NCBI GenBank assembly: GCA_021817825.1
Contig: JAKAFS010000020.1
Span: 1-50,896, forward strand
Reading direction: 5' to 3'
Length of the DNA: 50,896 nucleotides
DNA from: Deltaproteobacteria bacterium
GTDB lineage: Bacteria > Desulfobacterota > Syntrophia > Syntrophales > UBA5619
Shown: positions 15,643 to 25,100 of the stretch, piece after piece
Numbering within the stretch: the stretch's first letter is position 1
Layout of the letters: each line of letters begins with the position of its first letter
Program-made: the position numbers and the translations under genes
The notes under the pieces: model-generated
What the model saw: the letters and a program-made list of their open reading frames with translations, nothing else
Databases searched by the model: none
Told to the model about the DNA's origin: nothing

Positions 15643-16279
15643 AATTTTCTTCTCCTGTTGTTCCCGGTAAAACCCACGCTACGGCTTCTGGTGGTGGTTC
15701 TGAATGCTGAGTTCCATGCTGTTTCACATTTCCTAACCATAGTGCGTCTATGTATCCGGCAAGTTCGCAAATGAGATATTGGTTAGAGTCCTTCTGAATT
15801 CGGAACTTGCCTATTAGAGCTCCGCTATCCCGATCGATAACGGTAACGTAAGCACCAATGGTGGGCGCTCGCCCTCTTTTTCTTCTCAGTGCGACAAATG
15901 TCCTATTTTCAAAGGCAAAACAGTAAGCTATTTCGAATGACTTACGTTGTTGTCTGTCCTGAAAAAGCGCTATCAGCAAACGCTGTGCTTCTCCGAGTTG
16001 CTGGTTAAGAGACCTGATTGTTTGCGTAAGCTGCCTATATTGCAGAGCTTGTTTGATGAATATATTTAAGCATCGCACAAAATGTAATAGTAGGATGATG
16101 CCGCCTGGCATGAAGATTAATAGTAAGCACACGTAGAAACGCTGCCAGCCACTGAGCAAAGTTAAGCCAGGAAAGATGAGAACAGCAAGACCCGCCAACG
16201 CACCGACAACAGTAAACCACCAGCCGGCAACGGGCCAACAAAGCTTCGGATAGCAAATAATGTCATTGGATTTAGTCAT
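15620..16279 (-). CDS. Unknown membrane protein with coiled coil and soluble C-terminal domain (cassette gene)
   Basis: This 219-residue protein has two adjacent membrane helices (about 16-40 and 47-70), a Gln/Leu-rich coiled coil (about 75-112), then a cytoplasmic-like beta domain (RTFVALRRKRGRAPTIGAYVTVIDRDSGALIGKF) that resembles the partner's beta domain. No enzymatic motif. It overlaps the 144-residue gene by 23 bases. Upstream, AAAAGGAGAA lies 15 bases before the ATG, resembling the leader of the next cassette. A membrane-anchored sensor or effector pair is a possible reading, not a demonstrated one. Confidence 0.65.
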   Translation of the reverse strand: MTKSNDIICYPKLCWPVAGWWFTVVGALAGLAVLIFPGLTLLSGWQRFYVCLLLIFMPGGIILLLHFVRCLNIFIKQALQYRQLTQTIRSLNQQLGEAQRLLIALFQDRQQRKSFEIAYCFAFENRTFVALRRKRGRAPTIGAYVTVIDRDSGALIGKFRIQKDSNQYLICELAGYIDALWLGNVKQHGTQHSEPPPEAVAWVLPGTTGEENYGSEKEN

Positions 16280-16955
16280 GACTTACTTGTGAAGTTCTCC
16301 TTTTGTTAGCACACCAACAATTAATACACCCAATGGGTATTTTATTCATGAATACCGGAAATCGATAAATCATCAATAATATAAAATAATCCTTCATTTT
16401 TATGCCACAAGTTTATTGGTGGTAATTAAAGACCGAATACCTTGTTGGTAATATATGGGAAATTCGACAACCGTTCATAGGGAAGTCCCTTTGAAATAGC
16501 GCCAGCCTTTGAATTTGTGGAACGCCCCAGCTCCAAGCCGCACCCCCTAGACCACCGCCAACCTGAACTAATTATTTCCCGAAAATAAAGACTTATCACT
16601 ATGCTATTTTTCAGCTTCTAACGACTGTCGAACTCATTTGTCTTCATGATTTTGCCCCTTTTCAGGCCCTCGTTTTACCGCTGTTTTGCCATCGTGAAAG
16701 CCGCCTCCAGGGTCGCCTTCAGACCAGTCCGGATATCGTCAACGAGGTTCCGGTTCTCCGCTGGCAAAGTATAAAAAATGGACCGAAAGTCCTCCAAACA
16801 AAAAGACCCCATTCTTCCGTGAAAAAATGGGGTCTTGTAAGCCAGTTCGTCTTTCCCTCCAGTATGGTTACAGGATGGAACTTTTCTAGCCGTCTTTATA
16901 TATGCAGATGATTTCTATTACAAACGCCGAAATAAATCGGCTATCTTCCTGAAAT
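16280..16955. other. AT-rich intergenic junction of the accessory island
   Basis: This is 676 bases without a convincing gene. Near 16303-16320 lies TTGTTAGCACACCAACAA, a compact inverted repeat with GTTAG/CYAAC ends like collapsed attC cores. On the minus strand a short open stretch ending with TAA near 16677 encodes LPAENRNLVDDIRTGLK-like residues and looks like a gene remnant. The terminator of yhbY is at 16803-16836. I see no integrase gene or clear attI. Confidence 0.45.
16796..16836 (-). terminator. Rho-independent terminator downstream of yhbY
   Basis: AAGACCCCATT (16803-16813) pairs with AATGGGGTCTT (16826-16836) around a 12-base loop. On the minus strand the stem is followed by TTTTTGTTTG. 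It lies 120 bases after the yhbY stop and ends the transcription unit coming from 19416, marking the boundary to the accessory island. Confidence 0.75.
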
Positions 16956-17312
16956 TCACACTCCTGTTGTCTTCCGGACACCGGTCTTTTTTTTGGCGCC
17001 CTCCCGGGTCGGCACTGCGATCTTCCGTTTTTCCGGATCGGGCTGCTGGCGGTAGAGGATCACGGTGTGGCCGATCATCCCGACCACTTCGGAATCGGTC
17101 TTGGTCACAAGCTCGGCCGTCAGCTCTTCCTTCTGCTCCTTTTCCTTGAAATCGTTGAACTTGACCTTGATCAGTTCGTGGCGGTCAAGCCCCTCGGCGG
17201 CGGCCTTGATCACCCCCCGCACGAGCCCTTCCTTGCCGATCAGCACGATCGGCTTGAGGTCGTGGGCCAGGCCCCGCAAATATTTCTTCTGAAATCCCTT
17301 CAATGGTTCCAT
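16956..17312 (-). CDS. yhbY: YhbY-family (CRM domain) RNA-binding protein
   Basis: This 118-residue protein is a single CRM/YhbY domain (about 3-98): LKGFQKKYLRGLAHDLKPIVLIGKEGL, HELIKVKFNDFKEK, and the GMIGHTVILYRQ C-terminal strand preceding a basic tail. YhbY associates with pre-50S ribosomal particles and binds rRNA. It follows pdxT by 34 bases in the same orientation and is the last gene of that unit, with a terminator at 16796-16836. Confidence 0.93.
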   Translation of the reverse strand: MEPLKGFQKKYLRGLAHDLKPIVLIGKEGLVRGVIKAAAEGLDRHELIKVKFNDFKEKEQKEELTAELVTKTDSEVVGMIGHTVILYRQQPDPEKRKIAVPTREGAKKKTGVRKTTGV

Positions 17313-17346
17313 GCATTTTCTCCTGATCGGCGCGCTTCGCCGATCG

Positions 17347-18021
17347 TCATATCTTCGCCAGCCGCATCCAGCTCGTCCGGTCCCAGGACGGATCGAGGTT
17401 CTCTTCGGCGAGGGGCTGCAAGCCGCATTTGCGGGCGAAATAGCGGTGAAAGGCCAGGCTGCCCGTAAGCTCCGGATGAAAGGCGGTGACCAGGATGTCC
17501 GGCGTTTCCGCGGCAGCGATGAAATCGTCGATCTGAAGGAGGACCTCCACCCCTTTCCCGGCCCGGAGGATCTTCGGGGCGCGGATGAAGGTCAGCGGCA
17601 GCGGTTCGGGCGAGACCTTCGGGACCAGGGCCTCGCAGCAAAAACTGTCGAGCTGGCTGCCGAAACCGTTTCGCTCCACCTCGATGTCGATGAGCCCCAG
17701 ATGGGGCTGCTCCCCCTTGAGGGCGGCGGCCAAAAGGATCGCCCCGGCGCAGGTCCCCCAGAGCTTCATCCCCTCCCGGTAGCGCCGCAGGATCACCGCA
17801 TCGAGCCCGAAGATCTTGAGGAGCCGGGACAGGCAGGTGCTCTCGCCGCCGGGCATGATGAGGCCCGCAAGACCGGCGAAATCCGCTTCCTGCTTCACCG
17901 CCCGAGCCTCGATGCCGAGGCGGCGCAGGTGATCGAGATGTTCAAAGACCCCGCCCTGCAGGGCAAGGACGCCGATGGTCCCGGCCCCGGGGGCGCTGTC
18001 GTTCGCTTTTGGTGAACTCAT
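17347..18021 (-). CDS. pdxT: Pyridoxal 5'-phosphate synthase glutaminase subunit
   Basis: This 224-residue class I glutaminase releases ammonia from glutamine for PdxS. The oxyanion block PGGES is at 57-61, nucleophile Cys91 in GTCAGA, and His182 and Glu184 in FHPEL complete the triad. There is an N-terminal extension of about 12 residues before IGVLALQGG, where most homologues start, so the true start could lie slightly downstream. It lies 21 bases downstream of pdxS. Together they form the DXP-independent vitamin B6 pathway. Confidence 0.95.
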   Translation of the reverse strand: MSSPKANDSAPGAGTIGVLALQGGVFEHLDHLRRLGIEARAVKQEADFAGLAGLIMPGGESTCLSRLLKIFGLDAVILRRYREGMKLWGTCAGAILLAAALKGEQPHLGLIDIEVERNGFGSQLDSFCCEALVPKVSPEPLPLTFIRAPKILRAGKGVEVLLQIDDFIAAAETPDILVTAFHPELTGSLAFHRYFARKCGLQPLAEENLDPSWDRTSWMRLAKI

Positions 18022-18042
18022 GACTGAAAGGTCTGTATCTTT

Positions 18043-18948
<906 letters not shown>

Positions 18949-18969
18949 GGGTTCGATTGCACCTCGTTC

Positions 18970-19416
18970 TTAAATCATGTAATTATCGTGGGTCGCGGCA
19001 TCCTGCTTGTTTTTCTGCCGTGCGACCATATCGGCAAGGGTGTACTTTTCCAAGACCTTCGCGATGCCCTCCGCCGCTTCCGCCCAGAGATCACGGGAAA
19101 TGCAACTCGCCGTCCTGTTGCAGACGGAGGGTTTCTCGACGCAATCGACGAGACAGACGGACCCCTCCACGGCCTGCACGATATCCCGCATCGTGATTTC
19201 CGAGGGCGCCCGCCCCAGGACATAGCCGCCGTGAACCCCCCGCGTCGCTTCCAGCAGGCCCGTCGCCTTGAGGGGATTGATCAGATTCGACAGGTATTTC
19301 TCGGAAATTTCCTGCCGCTTCGCTATTTCCCTGAGCAGCACCGGTCCTTCGCCGTAATGGGCGGCCAAGTCGATCATCATCCTGACGCCGTAACGCCCCT
19401 TTGTCGATAACTTCAT
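18970..19416 (-). CDS. Rrf2-family (IscR/CymR-like) transcriptional regulator upstream of pdxST
   Basis: This 148-residue winged-helix regulator begins MKLSTKGRYGVRMMIDLA. Cysteines 88, 92, 99 and 105 (LVDCVEKPSVCNRTASC) fit an IscR-like Fe-S cluster site, with one extra Cys compared with IscR's three. It shares most residues with the second Rrf2 protein at 34071-34505, so the two are paralogues. It heads an Rrf2-pdxS-pdxT-yhbY unit. Sensing of Fe-S or cysteine/OAS status is inferred from the family. AGGAGGGA precedes the ATG. Confidence 0.93.
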   Translation of the reverse strand: MKLSTKGRYGVRMMIDLAAHYGEGPVLLREIAKRQEISEKYLSNLINPLKATGLLEATRGVHGGYVLGRAPSEITMRDIVQAVEGSVCLVDCVEKPSVCNRTASCISRDLWAEAAEGIAKVLEKYTLADMVARQKNKQDAATHDNYMI

Positions 19417-19461
19417 TCAATCCCTCCTGGAATACATTCTCTATATATTCTATTGTAATGG

Positions 19462-19490
19462 TAGATAATGCAAGACGCCTTCCTTGTCAA
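19462..19490 (-). promoter_or_regulatory. Promoter of the Rrf2-pdxST-yhbY unit
   Basis: On the minus strand TTGACA (19485-19490) is followed by 17 bases and TATCTA (19462-19467), about 46 bases from the ATG. The AT-rich stretch between promoter and start (CCATTACAATAGAATATATAG) is a candidate autoregulatory site, as Rrf2 regulators commonly bind their own promoters. Confidence 0.6.
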
Positions 19491-19647
19491 GTGAAATAGT
19501 GGCAAAATGAGCGCCCTGGACGAGTACTGATCTATGACTTGGAATAAAGTGTTGGGAATTGATTTGCGGACCGGCAATATCCTTCTATCCAATCGGATCG
19601 AATTGAAGTAGGATTGGACTCAATCACCCTTCGGAGGAGGCAAACCA

Positions 19648-20037
19648 ATGGTTCTCAAAACCCACCTGGCAATCAACCAATCCCTCTGCGGACACATACT
19701 TTCTCTCGCTGAAGGCATGGCGGTCGTAAAAATCACCACGTCACCGGAAATGATCGCCGACGACCACCAGCTCGTGCATGGCGGTTTTATCTTCGGGGCT
19801 GCCGATTATGCGGCCATGGCGGCGGTCAACGATCCCCATGTCGTTCTCGGCGGAGCCGAGGTGAAGTTCCTGAAACCATCGAAAGCGGGAGATTCAGCGA
19901 TCCTTACGGCAAAGGTGACGGAGGTGAACGGCAAGCGTCGGCGGGTCGAGGTGGAAGGGGTCGATGAAGGAGGAACCAAGATCTTCACCGGCATCTTTAC
20001 CTGCTTTGTCCTGGAAAAGCACGTTCTTGATCAGTGA
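19648..20037 (+). CDS. Hotdog-fold thioesterase family protein
   Basis: This 129-residue single hotdog domain contains the VHGGFIFGAADYAAMAA helix block and strands VVLGGAEVKFLKPSKAGD and RRVEVEGVDEGGTKIFTGIFT. Such proteins hydrolyse acyl-CoA or act as housekeeping thioesterases; the substrate is unknown. GGAGGAGG lies about nine bases before the ATG. It stands alone, divergent from the Rrf2 gene and followed by the restriction-modification pair. Confidence 0.85.
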   Translation: MVLKTHLAINQSLCGHILSLAEGMAVVKITTSPEMIADDHQLVHGGFIFGAADYAAMAAVNDPHVVLGGAEVKFLKPSKAGDSAILTAKVTEVNGKRRRVEVEGVDEGGTKIFTGIFTCFVLEKHVLDQ

Positions 20038-20095
20038 CCGGCAATGATGCACCAACCCATTTTACCTGCTTGGCATTTGGCGTTTTTTAAAGTAG

Positions 20096-20109
20096 ACTTT
20101 CCGGAAAGT
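20096..20109. promoter_or_regulatory. Perfect 14-bp palindrome upstream of the methyltransferase gene
   Basis: ACTTTCCGGAAAGT is a perfect palindrome 64 bases before the methyltransferase ATG. Restriction-modification operons often carry an operator for self-regulation at such a place. No controller gene is seen here, so the methyltransferase itself or a host factor would be the binder. The function is inferred from position only. Confidence 0.4.
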
Positions 20110-20173
20110 TCGGGAAATATCAACCAGGTATATTAATTGCCAGCGGCTAATCGAACCATATAAACGGTTAAAT

Positions 20174-21919
20174 ATGGCTATGCACTCAATATCGCGGCAG
20201 CATAATTTTGATTTGTTTGGCGAATCGGTTTGTACTTATCCGCCGCTGGTCGCCGCTGCGATTGAAAAAATGGCGACAGCAGCAGGAGTCGAATCTCGCG
20301 GGGCAATCTTTACGCGCGCCGAGGTAGTGGATTTCATCCTCGATCTATCCGGCTACAGGGCGGATCAGCCGCTCCATGAAAAGCGACTCTTGGAGCCCTC
20401 ATTCGGTGGCGGTGACTTCCTGTTTCCTGCAATCGAGCGGCTATTGGCAGCATGGCGATCAGCGCATCACGCAAAAAACGCAGTCGAAGAGCTGGGCGAT
20501 GCCATTCGCGCTGTTGAACTGCATCACAAAACCTTTTCTGCCACCCGCACAGCCGTGATCGAGCGGCTCAAGCAAGAAGCGATAGAGGATCAATCCGCAG
20601 TAGCGCTTGCTGATCGTTGGCTTGTCCAGGGGGATTTTCTTCTCACACCGCTTGCAGGGCAATTCGACTTTATTGTCGGGAACCCTCCCTATATTCGCCA
20701 AGAACTCATTCCAACGCCGTTGCTGGCTGAGTACCGCAATCGCTACCAGACGATATTTGACCGGGCCGACATCTACATCCCGTTTATCGAACGCTCGCTT
20801 TCAGCGTTGGCGAAGGGTGGGCATTTGGGCTTTATCTGTGCGGATCGCTGGATGAAAAACCGTTATGGCGGACCGCTTCGCCGCCTTGTGGCCGATCAGT
20901 TTCACATGAAGATCTATGTCGATATGGTGGACACCCCGGCGTTTCACTCTGAGGTGATTGCCTACCCGGCCATTACTGTCATCAGCCGGGAAACCCCTGG
21001 TGCGACACGCATTGCCCATCGCCCGGCCATCGACCGGGCCGAGCTGACAGTCCTGGCTGACAAACTGCTTGCCGCCGACCTTCCCAAAGAGGCTGGGCTG
21101 GTGCGCGAACTGGCTTGTGTCACCAATGGGTCGGAACCGTGGCTGCTCGAATCGTCGGATCAGATGACGCTGATTCGCCGCCTTGAAAAGCAATTCCCTA
21201 GTTTGGAAGAGGTGGGCTGCAAAGTGGGCATCGGGGTAGCCACCGGTGCGGACAAGGCCTATATCGGCAACTTTGCCGCACTTGACGTGGAGCCTGATCG
21301 CAAGCTGCCGCTGGTGACAACGAAAGACATCCTATCCGGCGAGGTGCAATGGCGCGGTCAAGGCGTCATCAACCCCTTTGCCGAGGATGGCAGCCTTGTC
21401 GATCTGCGGAACTATCCGCGCCTGCAACGCTACCTGGAGGCGCGACGGAAGGTGATTGCGGGCCGGCACTGCGCCCAGAAAAGCCCGGGCAACTGGTATC
21501 GCACGATCGACCGCATTGCCCCGGAGCTGGCATCGCGCCAGAAGCTCCTGATTCCCGACATCAAGGGCGAGGCCCATGTTGTTTTTGAGTGCGGAAAACT
21601 GTACCCGCACCACAACCTTTACTACGTCACGTCCGACAAGTGGGACTTGCAGGCATTGCAAGCAGTACTGCTTTCATCGGTCACCCGTCTATTCATGACA
21701 ACCTATTCGACCAAGATGCAAGGCGGATTCCTCCGCTTCCAGGCGCAATACCTGCGGCGCATCCGCATCCCGCAATGGGCGGATGTCTCGACGACGCTGC
21801 GGGAAGAACTGAGGGAAGCGGCAACGAAGAGGGATTTTCAAGCCTGCAACCGCGCTGCATTTACGCTGTTTGAACTTAGCAAAGACGAACAATCTGCTCT
21901 GGGAGGTGATGGAGAATAA
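20174..21919 (+). CDS. N6-adenine DNA methyltransferase of a PaeR7I/XhoI-like type II system
   Basis: This 581-residue protein carries a gamma-type N6-adenine methyltransferase core: AdoMet motif [11 protein letters not shown] (about 73-82) and catalytic motif IV NPPY at 170-173, followed by [21 protein letters not shown] and [17 protein letters not shown]. The C-terminal half is a target-recognition region with [12 protein letters not shown] and [12 protein letters not shown] blocks seen in Eco57I/M.PaeR7I-like enzymes. It protects host DNA from the endonuclease encoded immediately downstream (no gap). A role at CTCGAG is inferred from the partner. Confidence 0.9.
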   Translation: MAMHSISRQHNFDLFGESVCTYPPLVAAAIEKMATAAGVESRGAIFTRAEVVDFILDLSGYRADQPLHEKRLLEPSFGGGDFLFPAIERLLAAWRSAHHAKNAVEELGDAIRAVELHHKTFSATRTAVIERLKQEAIEDQSAVALADRWLVQGDFLLTPLAGQFDFIVGNPPYIRQELIPTPLLAEYRNRYQTIFDRADIYIPFIERSLSALAKGGHLGFICADRWMKNRYGGPLRRLVADQFHMKIYVDMVDTPAFHSEVIAYPAITVISRETPGATRIAHRPAIDRAELTVLADKLLAADLPKEAGLVRELACVTNGSEPWLLESSDQMTLIRRLEKQFPSLEEVGCKVGIGVATGADKAYIGNFAALDVEPDRKLPLVTTKDILSGEVQWRGQGVINPFAEDGSLVDLRNYPRLQRYLEARRKVIAGRHCAQKSPGNWYRTIDRIAPELASRQKLLIPDIKGEAHVVFECGKLYPHHNLYYVTSDKWDLQALQAVLLSSVTRLFMTTYSTKMQGGFLRFQAQYLRRIRIPQWADVSTTLREELREAATKRDFQACNRAAFTLFELSKDEQSALGGDGE

Positions 21920-22657
21920 ATGGCCCTTGATCTTGTCGACTACGAAAAAAAGGCCCGCAAGGCCGTAAAAGCCTTCTGGGAAAACCGTCTGGCAGCGAAA
22001 CAAAAACAGCTACAGTCAGGAAAGGCCGACCAAGGCGAACGCGCCGGCGTTACGGCGGGCAAGAACATGGATGGGTTTTTGGCTTTGATACTCGACATCG
22101 TGCGGGCCAACGGACTTACCCATGCCGAGATCCATCAGAACCGGGCGATGCTGACACTGCCCGGCTACTTCAGACCGACAAAGCTCTGGGATCTGCTGGT
22201 GATCTACAAGGGCGAGTTGATCGCAGCCATTGAACTAAAAAGCCAAGTGGGTTCGTTTGGCAACAACTTCAACAACCGAACCGAGGAAGCCATCGGCACC
22301 GCCCATGATCTCTGGACCGCTTATCGGGAAGAGGCATTCGGCAAGCAACCGCGTCCTTTCGTAGGCTGGTTGATGATGGTCGAGGATGCCCCGAAATCCA
22401 GATGTTCGGTCAGGGATGCATCACCGCACTTTCCTGTTTTTACGGAGTTTAAGGGGGCGTCGTACCTCATGCGCTATGATTTGCTCTGTCAAAAATTGAT
22501 AAAGGAGCAGCTTTACACCACTGCCGCTCTCATCACGTCATCCCGCAGCGCTGTCAAAACTGGTGCGTTTTCCGAAATGTCGGCGATGACAGGCCTCAGG
22601 ACATTCGTTACCGCTTTGGCTGGTCACGTTGCCGCAGAAGCCGCCAGACTTCGGTAA
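21920..22657 (+). CDS. Type II restriction endonuclease, PaeR7I/XhoI family
   Basis: This 245-residue protein matches the PaeR7I family over its length: [57 protein letters not shown] and [13 protein letters not shown]. The catalytic PD-(D/E)XK residues are Asp91, Glu105 and Lys107. Family members cut CTCGAG. The ATG directly follows the methyltransferase TAA, with GGAG just upstream. Both genes have lower GC than the surrounding core and look horizontally acquired. The actual recognition site is not proven. Confidence 0.9.
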   Translation: MALDLVDYEKKARKAVKAFWENRLAAKQKQLQSGKADQGERAGVTAGKNMDGFLALILDIVRANGLTHAEIHQNRAMLTLPGYFRPTKLWDLLVIYKGELIAAIELKSQVGSFGNNFNNRTEEAIGTAHDLWTAYREEAFGKQPRPFVGWLMMVEDAPKSRCSVRDASPHFPVFTEFKGASYLMRYDLLCQKLIKEQLYTTAALITSSRSAVKTGAFSEMSAMTGLRTFVTALAGHVAAEAARLR

Positions 22658-22681
22658 AAAGACGCTAATAGAGTTTTCCTC

Positions 22682-23623
22682 TCACTTTTCCAGCTCGTCA
22701 AAAGCCCTGTTGACGACATCCAGATAGTTGTCCCGGTGGTGAGTCTTGTTGATTTTCTTCAGGATCTTGTCCCTCTTGTCCAGAAAGCTGCCCAGATAGG
22801 TCCAGATCTCCTTCATCTTGTTCACGATATGCGCGGGACCGCATAAAACCTGCGCGTACTCGGCAAACAAGTGGTCATGGAAGGCCCGGAGGATCCTCAC
22901 CTTCTCCGGATAGGGCTTTTCGGTCGCAAATTTGATTTCTTCGGCCAGGAAGGGGTTCCCGAGGAGGCCCCTGCCGATCATCCACCGGTCGATCGATCCG
23001 AACCGTTTCGCCAGCTGCGCCAGTTTCTCCGCCGAATCGATGTCGCCGTTATAGACCACCCGGTGTTTTGTGACTTTGAGGCTCTCTCCGAAAGTATCGA
23101 TATCCACCTCGCCTTCGTACATCTGCTTGCCCGTCCTGGGATGGATGATCAGCTCTTCCAGGGAAAAGCGATCGAAGATGGGCAGGAGCGCAAAGACCTC
23201 GTCGGGATAGGCCGTCCCGATCCGCAGCTTGATCGACAGGGCCGGTTTCAGCGCCGGCACCGCTTCTTCCAGAAAAGCGGCCACCCGCTCGGGATAGCAG
23301 AGGATGCCCGCGCCGCGGCCTTTCTTCACCACCATCGGGAAGGGACAGCCGATGTTCCAGTTCACCGTCGCGCAACCCATATCGTAGAGCCGATTGGCCA
23401 GGGTGACGAAATCCCCGGGGTGGGCGGTCATGATCTGCGGAATCGTGGGGATCCCCTTGTTTTCATGGGGATCGACCTCCTTTAGAAGGCGATGGTCGGC
23501 CTTCATCTTTTTCATGGGCGAGATAAAAGGCGCGATCGCCAGGTCCACGCCCTTGAAATAGAGGGGAAAGAGGGTGCGGTAAATCCGGTCGGTGGTCCCC
23601 TGGAGGGGGGCAAGATAGATCAT
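22682..23623 (-). CDS. tRNA-dihydrouridine synthase family protein
   Basis: This 313-residue FMN-dependent TIM-barrel protein of the Dus family reduces uridines in tRNA D-loops. Blocks seen are MIYLAPLQGTTDRIYR, the VNWNIGCPFPMVVKKGRGAGIL active-site segment with its Cys, IHPRTGKQMYEGEVD, and the phosphate-binding VVYNGDIDSAEK and WMIGRGLLGNPFL. The subfamily (DusA, B or C) is unclear. It is nine bases downstream of cysE and the last gene of the large sulfur/cofactor cluster. It is convergent with the restriction endonuclease gene. Confidence 0.9.
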   Translation of the reverse strand: MIYLAPLQGTTDRIYRTLFPLYFKGVDLAIAPFISPMKKMKADHRLLKEVDPHENKGIPTIPQIMTAHPGDFVTLANRLYDMGCATVNWNIGCPFPMVVKKGRGAGILCYPERVAAFLEEAVPALKPALSIKLRIGTAYPDEVFALLPIFDRFSLEELIIHPRTGKQMYEGEVDIDTFGESLKVTKHRVVYNGDIDSAEKLAQLAKRFGSIDRWMIGRGLLGNPFLAEEIKFATEKPYPEKVRILRAFHDHLFAEYAQVLCGPAHIVNKMKEIWTYLGSFLDKRDKILKKINKTHHRDNYLDVVNRAFDELEK

Positions 23624-23632
23624 GGTCCGATT

Positions 23633-24598
23633 TCAGATCCCGCCGCCCCGTTCGAAATACTCCTCCCGGGTCTGCGCCTGGGTGATCCGGCTGCCCGGCG
23701 GCACGCTGTGGACGAGCCAGACGTTTCCGCCGATCACCGACCCCCGGCCGATCGTGATCCGGCCGAGGATCGTCGCCCCGGAATAGATCGTCACGTCGTC
23801 CTCGACGATGGGATGGCGTTCGATCCCCCGGATCGCGCTTCCCTCGTCGTCGAACTGGAAGCTCTTGGCCCCCAGGGTCACCCCCTGGTAGATCCGGACG
23901 CGGCTGCCGATGATCGAGGTCTCGCCGATGACGACCCCGGTGCCGTGGTCGATGAAGAACCGCTCGCCGATGGACGCCCCGGGATGGATGTCGATCCCCG
24001 TTGCGCTGTGGGCCGCCTCGGTGATCATCCGGGGGATGATGGGCACCCCCAAAAGGCAGAGCTCGTGGGCCAAGCGGTAGTTGGTCACCGCTCCGAGACC
24101 CGGATAGCAGAAGATGATTTCGTCGGCATTGGCGGCCGCGGGATCGCCTTCGTAGGCGGCGGCCACATCGAGGGCCAAAAGCCGCTGCACCGTAGGCAGG
24201 CGGCGGAGAAATTCGCCGGTCAGTTCCTCTGCCTTTTCATCGCAGGCGGGCAGGCAGTCCGGCCCCTCGCCGCAGGAAAAGCAGAGCCCCCGTTTGATCT
24301 GCTCCTGGAGTTTGCGCCGCAGGTGGTCCAGCTTTGCCCCCACATGAAACTTCAGGCTCTCTTCCTTCAGTTCCGAAAAGCCGAAGTAGCCCGGGAAGAG
24401 GACCGTGCGGAGCGCTTCGATGATCTCGCCGATCGCCTGCCGGGAGGGAAGCGCCTGTTCCTGCCACCGCTTCCGGGTCCCCGCGACGGCGCCGTTCTGC
24501 CGCGAGCAGAGCGCTTTCACGATCCCCGAAAAATCGTCTTCTTCTTTATTCTCTTTGTGTGTGACCGGCGCCAGCGCCGCTTTCGTGACCTTTGCCAT
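23633..24598 (-). CDS. cysE: Serine O-acetyltransferase
   Basis: This 321-residue enzyme makes O-acetylserine from serine and acetyl-CoA for cysteine synthesis. The N-terminal helical domain has a Cys cluster (LCFSCGEGPDCLPAC, about 106-120) not typical of short CysE. The C-terminal left-handed beta helix has IHPGASIGERFFIDHGTGVVIGE, where the catalytic His-Asp lie, and IYSGATILGRITIGRGSVIGGNVW. Its length fits the longer plant/epsilon-type SATs. Its product is used by CysK at 31547-32473. It is upstream of dus in the same operon. Confidence 0.93.
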   Translation of the reverse strand: MAKVTKAALAPVTHKENKEEDDFSGIVKALCSRQNGAVAGTRKRWQEQALPSRQAIGEIIEALRTVLFPGYFGFSELKEESLKFHVGAKLDHLRRKLQEQIKRGLCFSCGEGPDCLPACDEKAEELTGEFLRRLPTVQRLLALDVAAAYEGDPAAANADEIIFCYPGLGAVTNYRLAHELCLLGVPIIPRMITEAAHSATGIDIHPGASIGERFFIDHGTGVVIGETSIIGSRVRIYQGVTLGAKSFQFDDEGSAIRGIERHPIVEDDVTIYSGATILGRITIGRGSVIGGNVWLVHSVPPGSRITQAQTREEYFERGGGI

Positions 24599-24628
24599 GA
24601 CTTCTATGGTTCCTCCTGACCGCTCTGT

Positions 24629-25075
24629 CTATTTTCCTCCGCCGATCGCGACGGCATCTCCGGTCCGAATCGTGCCGCCCTCGATCACCCGGGCAAAGAC
24701 GCCCTCCTTGGGCATGATGCAGCTGCCGACGGCCTTGAAGATGGCGCAGCCGCTGTGACAGGTCTTGCCGATCTGGCTGATCTCGAGAACGACCTCGCTG
24801 CCGACCTTGAGCCTGGTCCCCACGGGGATGGAATGGAGTTCCAGGCCGCTGATCGTCAGGTTTTCCGCAAAGTCCCCGTATTTGAGCTCGATGCCGTGGC
24901 CCTGCATCTTGTCGATGCTCGCCACGGAAAGCAAACTCACCTGCCGATTGATCCCGGTTGCCGCATGGGCGTCCCCTTCCAATCCGAAATCGGCGATAAA
25001 AAGCCCCTCGCCGCAGGGGACTTTCGGCACCCCGGTCTTTTCGCTCCGGCAGACGGCGATGATCTTTCCCTGCAT
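24629..25075 (-). CDS. MOSC-domain protein
   Basis: This 148-residue single MOSC domain contains GLEGDAHAATGINRQVSLLS, YGDFAENLTISGLEL, VLEISQIGKTCHSGCAIF with the conserved Cys proposed to bind molybdenum cofactor or carry sulfur, and a C-terminal GDAV strand. MOSC proteins often take part in molybdenum or sulfur transfer. Its place between nadA and cysE in a sulfur cluster supports a sulfur-carrier role. A good GAGGAG site precedes the ATG. Confidence 0.88.
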   Translation of the reverse strand: MQGKIIAVCRSEKTGVPKVPCGEGLFIADFGLEGDAHAATGINRQVSLLSVASIDKMQGHGIELKYGDFAENLTISGLELHSIPVGTRLKVGSEVVLEISQIGKTCHSGCAIFKAVGSCIMPKEGVFARVIEGGTIRTGDAVAIGGGK

Positions 25076-25100
25076 ACTATTCTCCTCGCTTCTTTCTTTT

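Noticed and set aside
16280-16955. Integron integrase or attI next to the cassettes
   Set aside because: Looked for a tyrosine recombinase frame on either strand and for attI-like simple sites. Only short frames and a compact GTTAG/CYAAC repeat near 16303-16320 were found.
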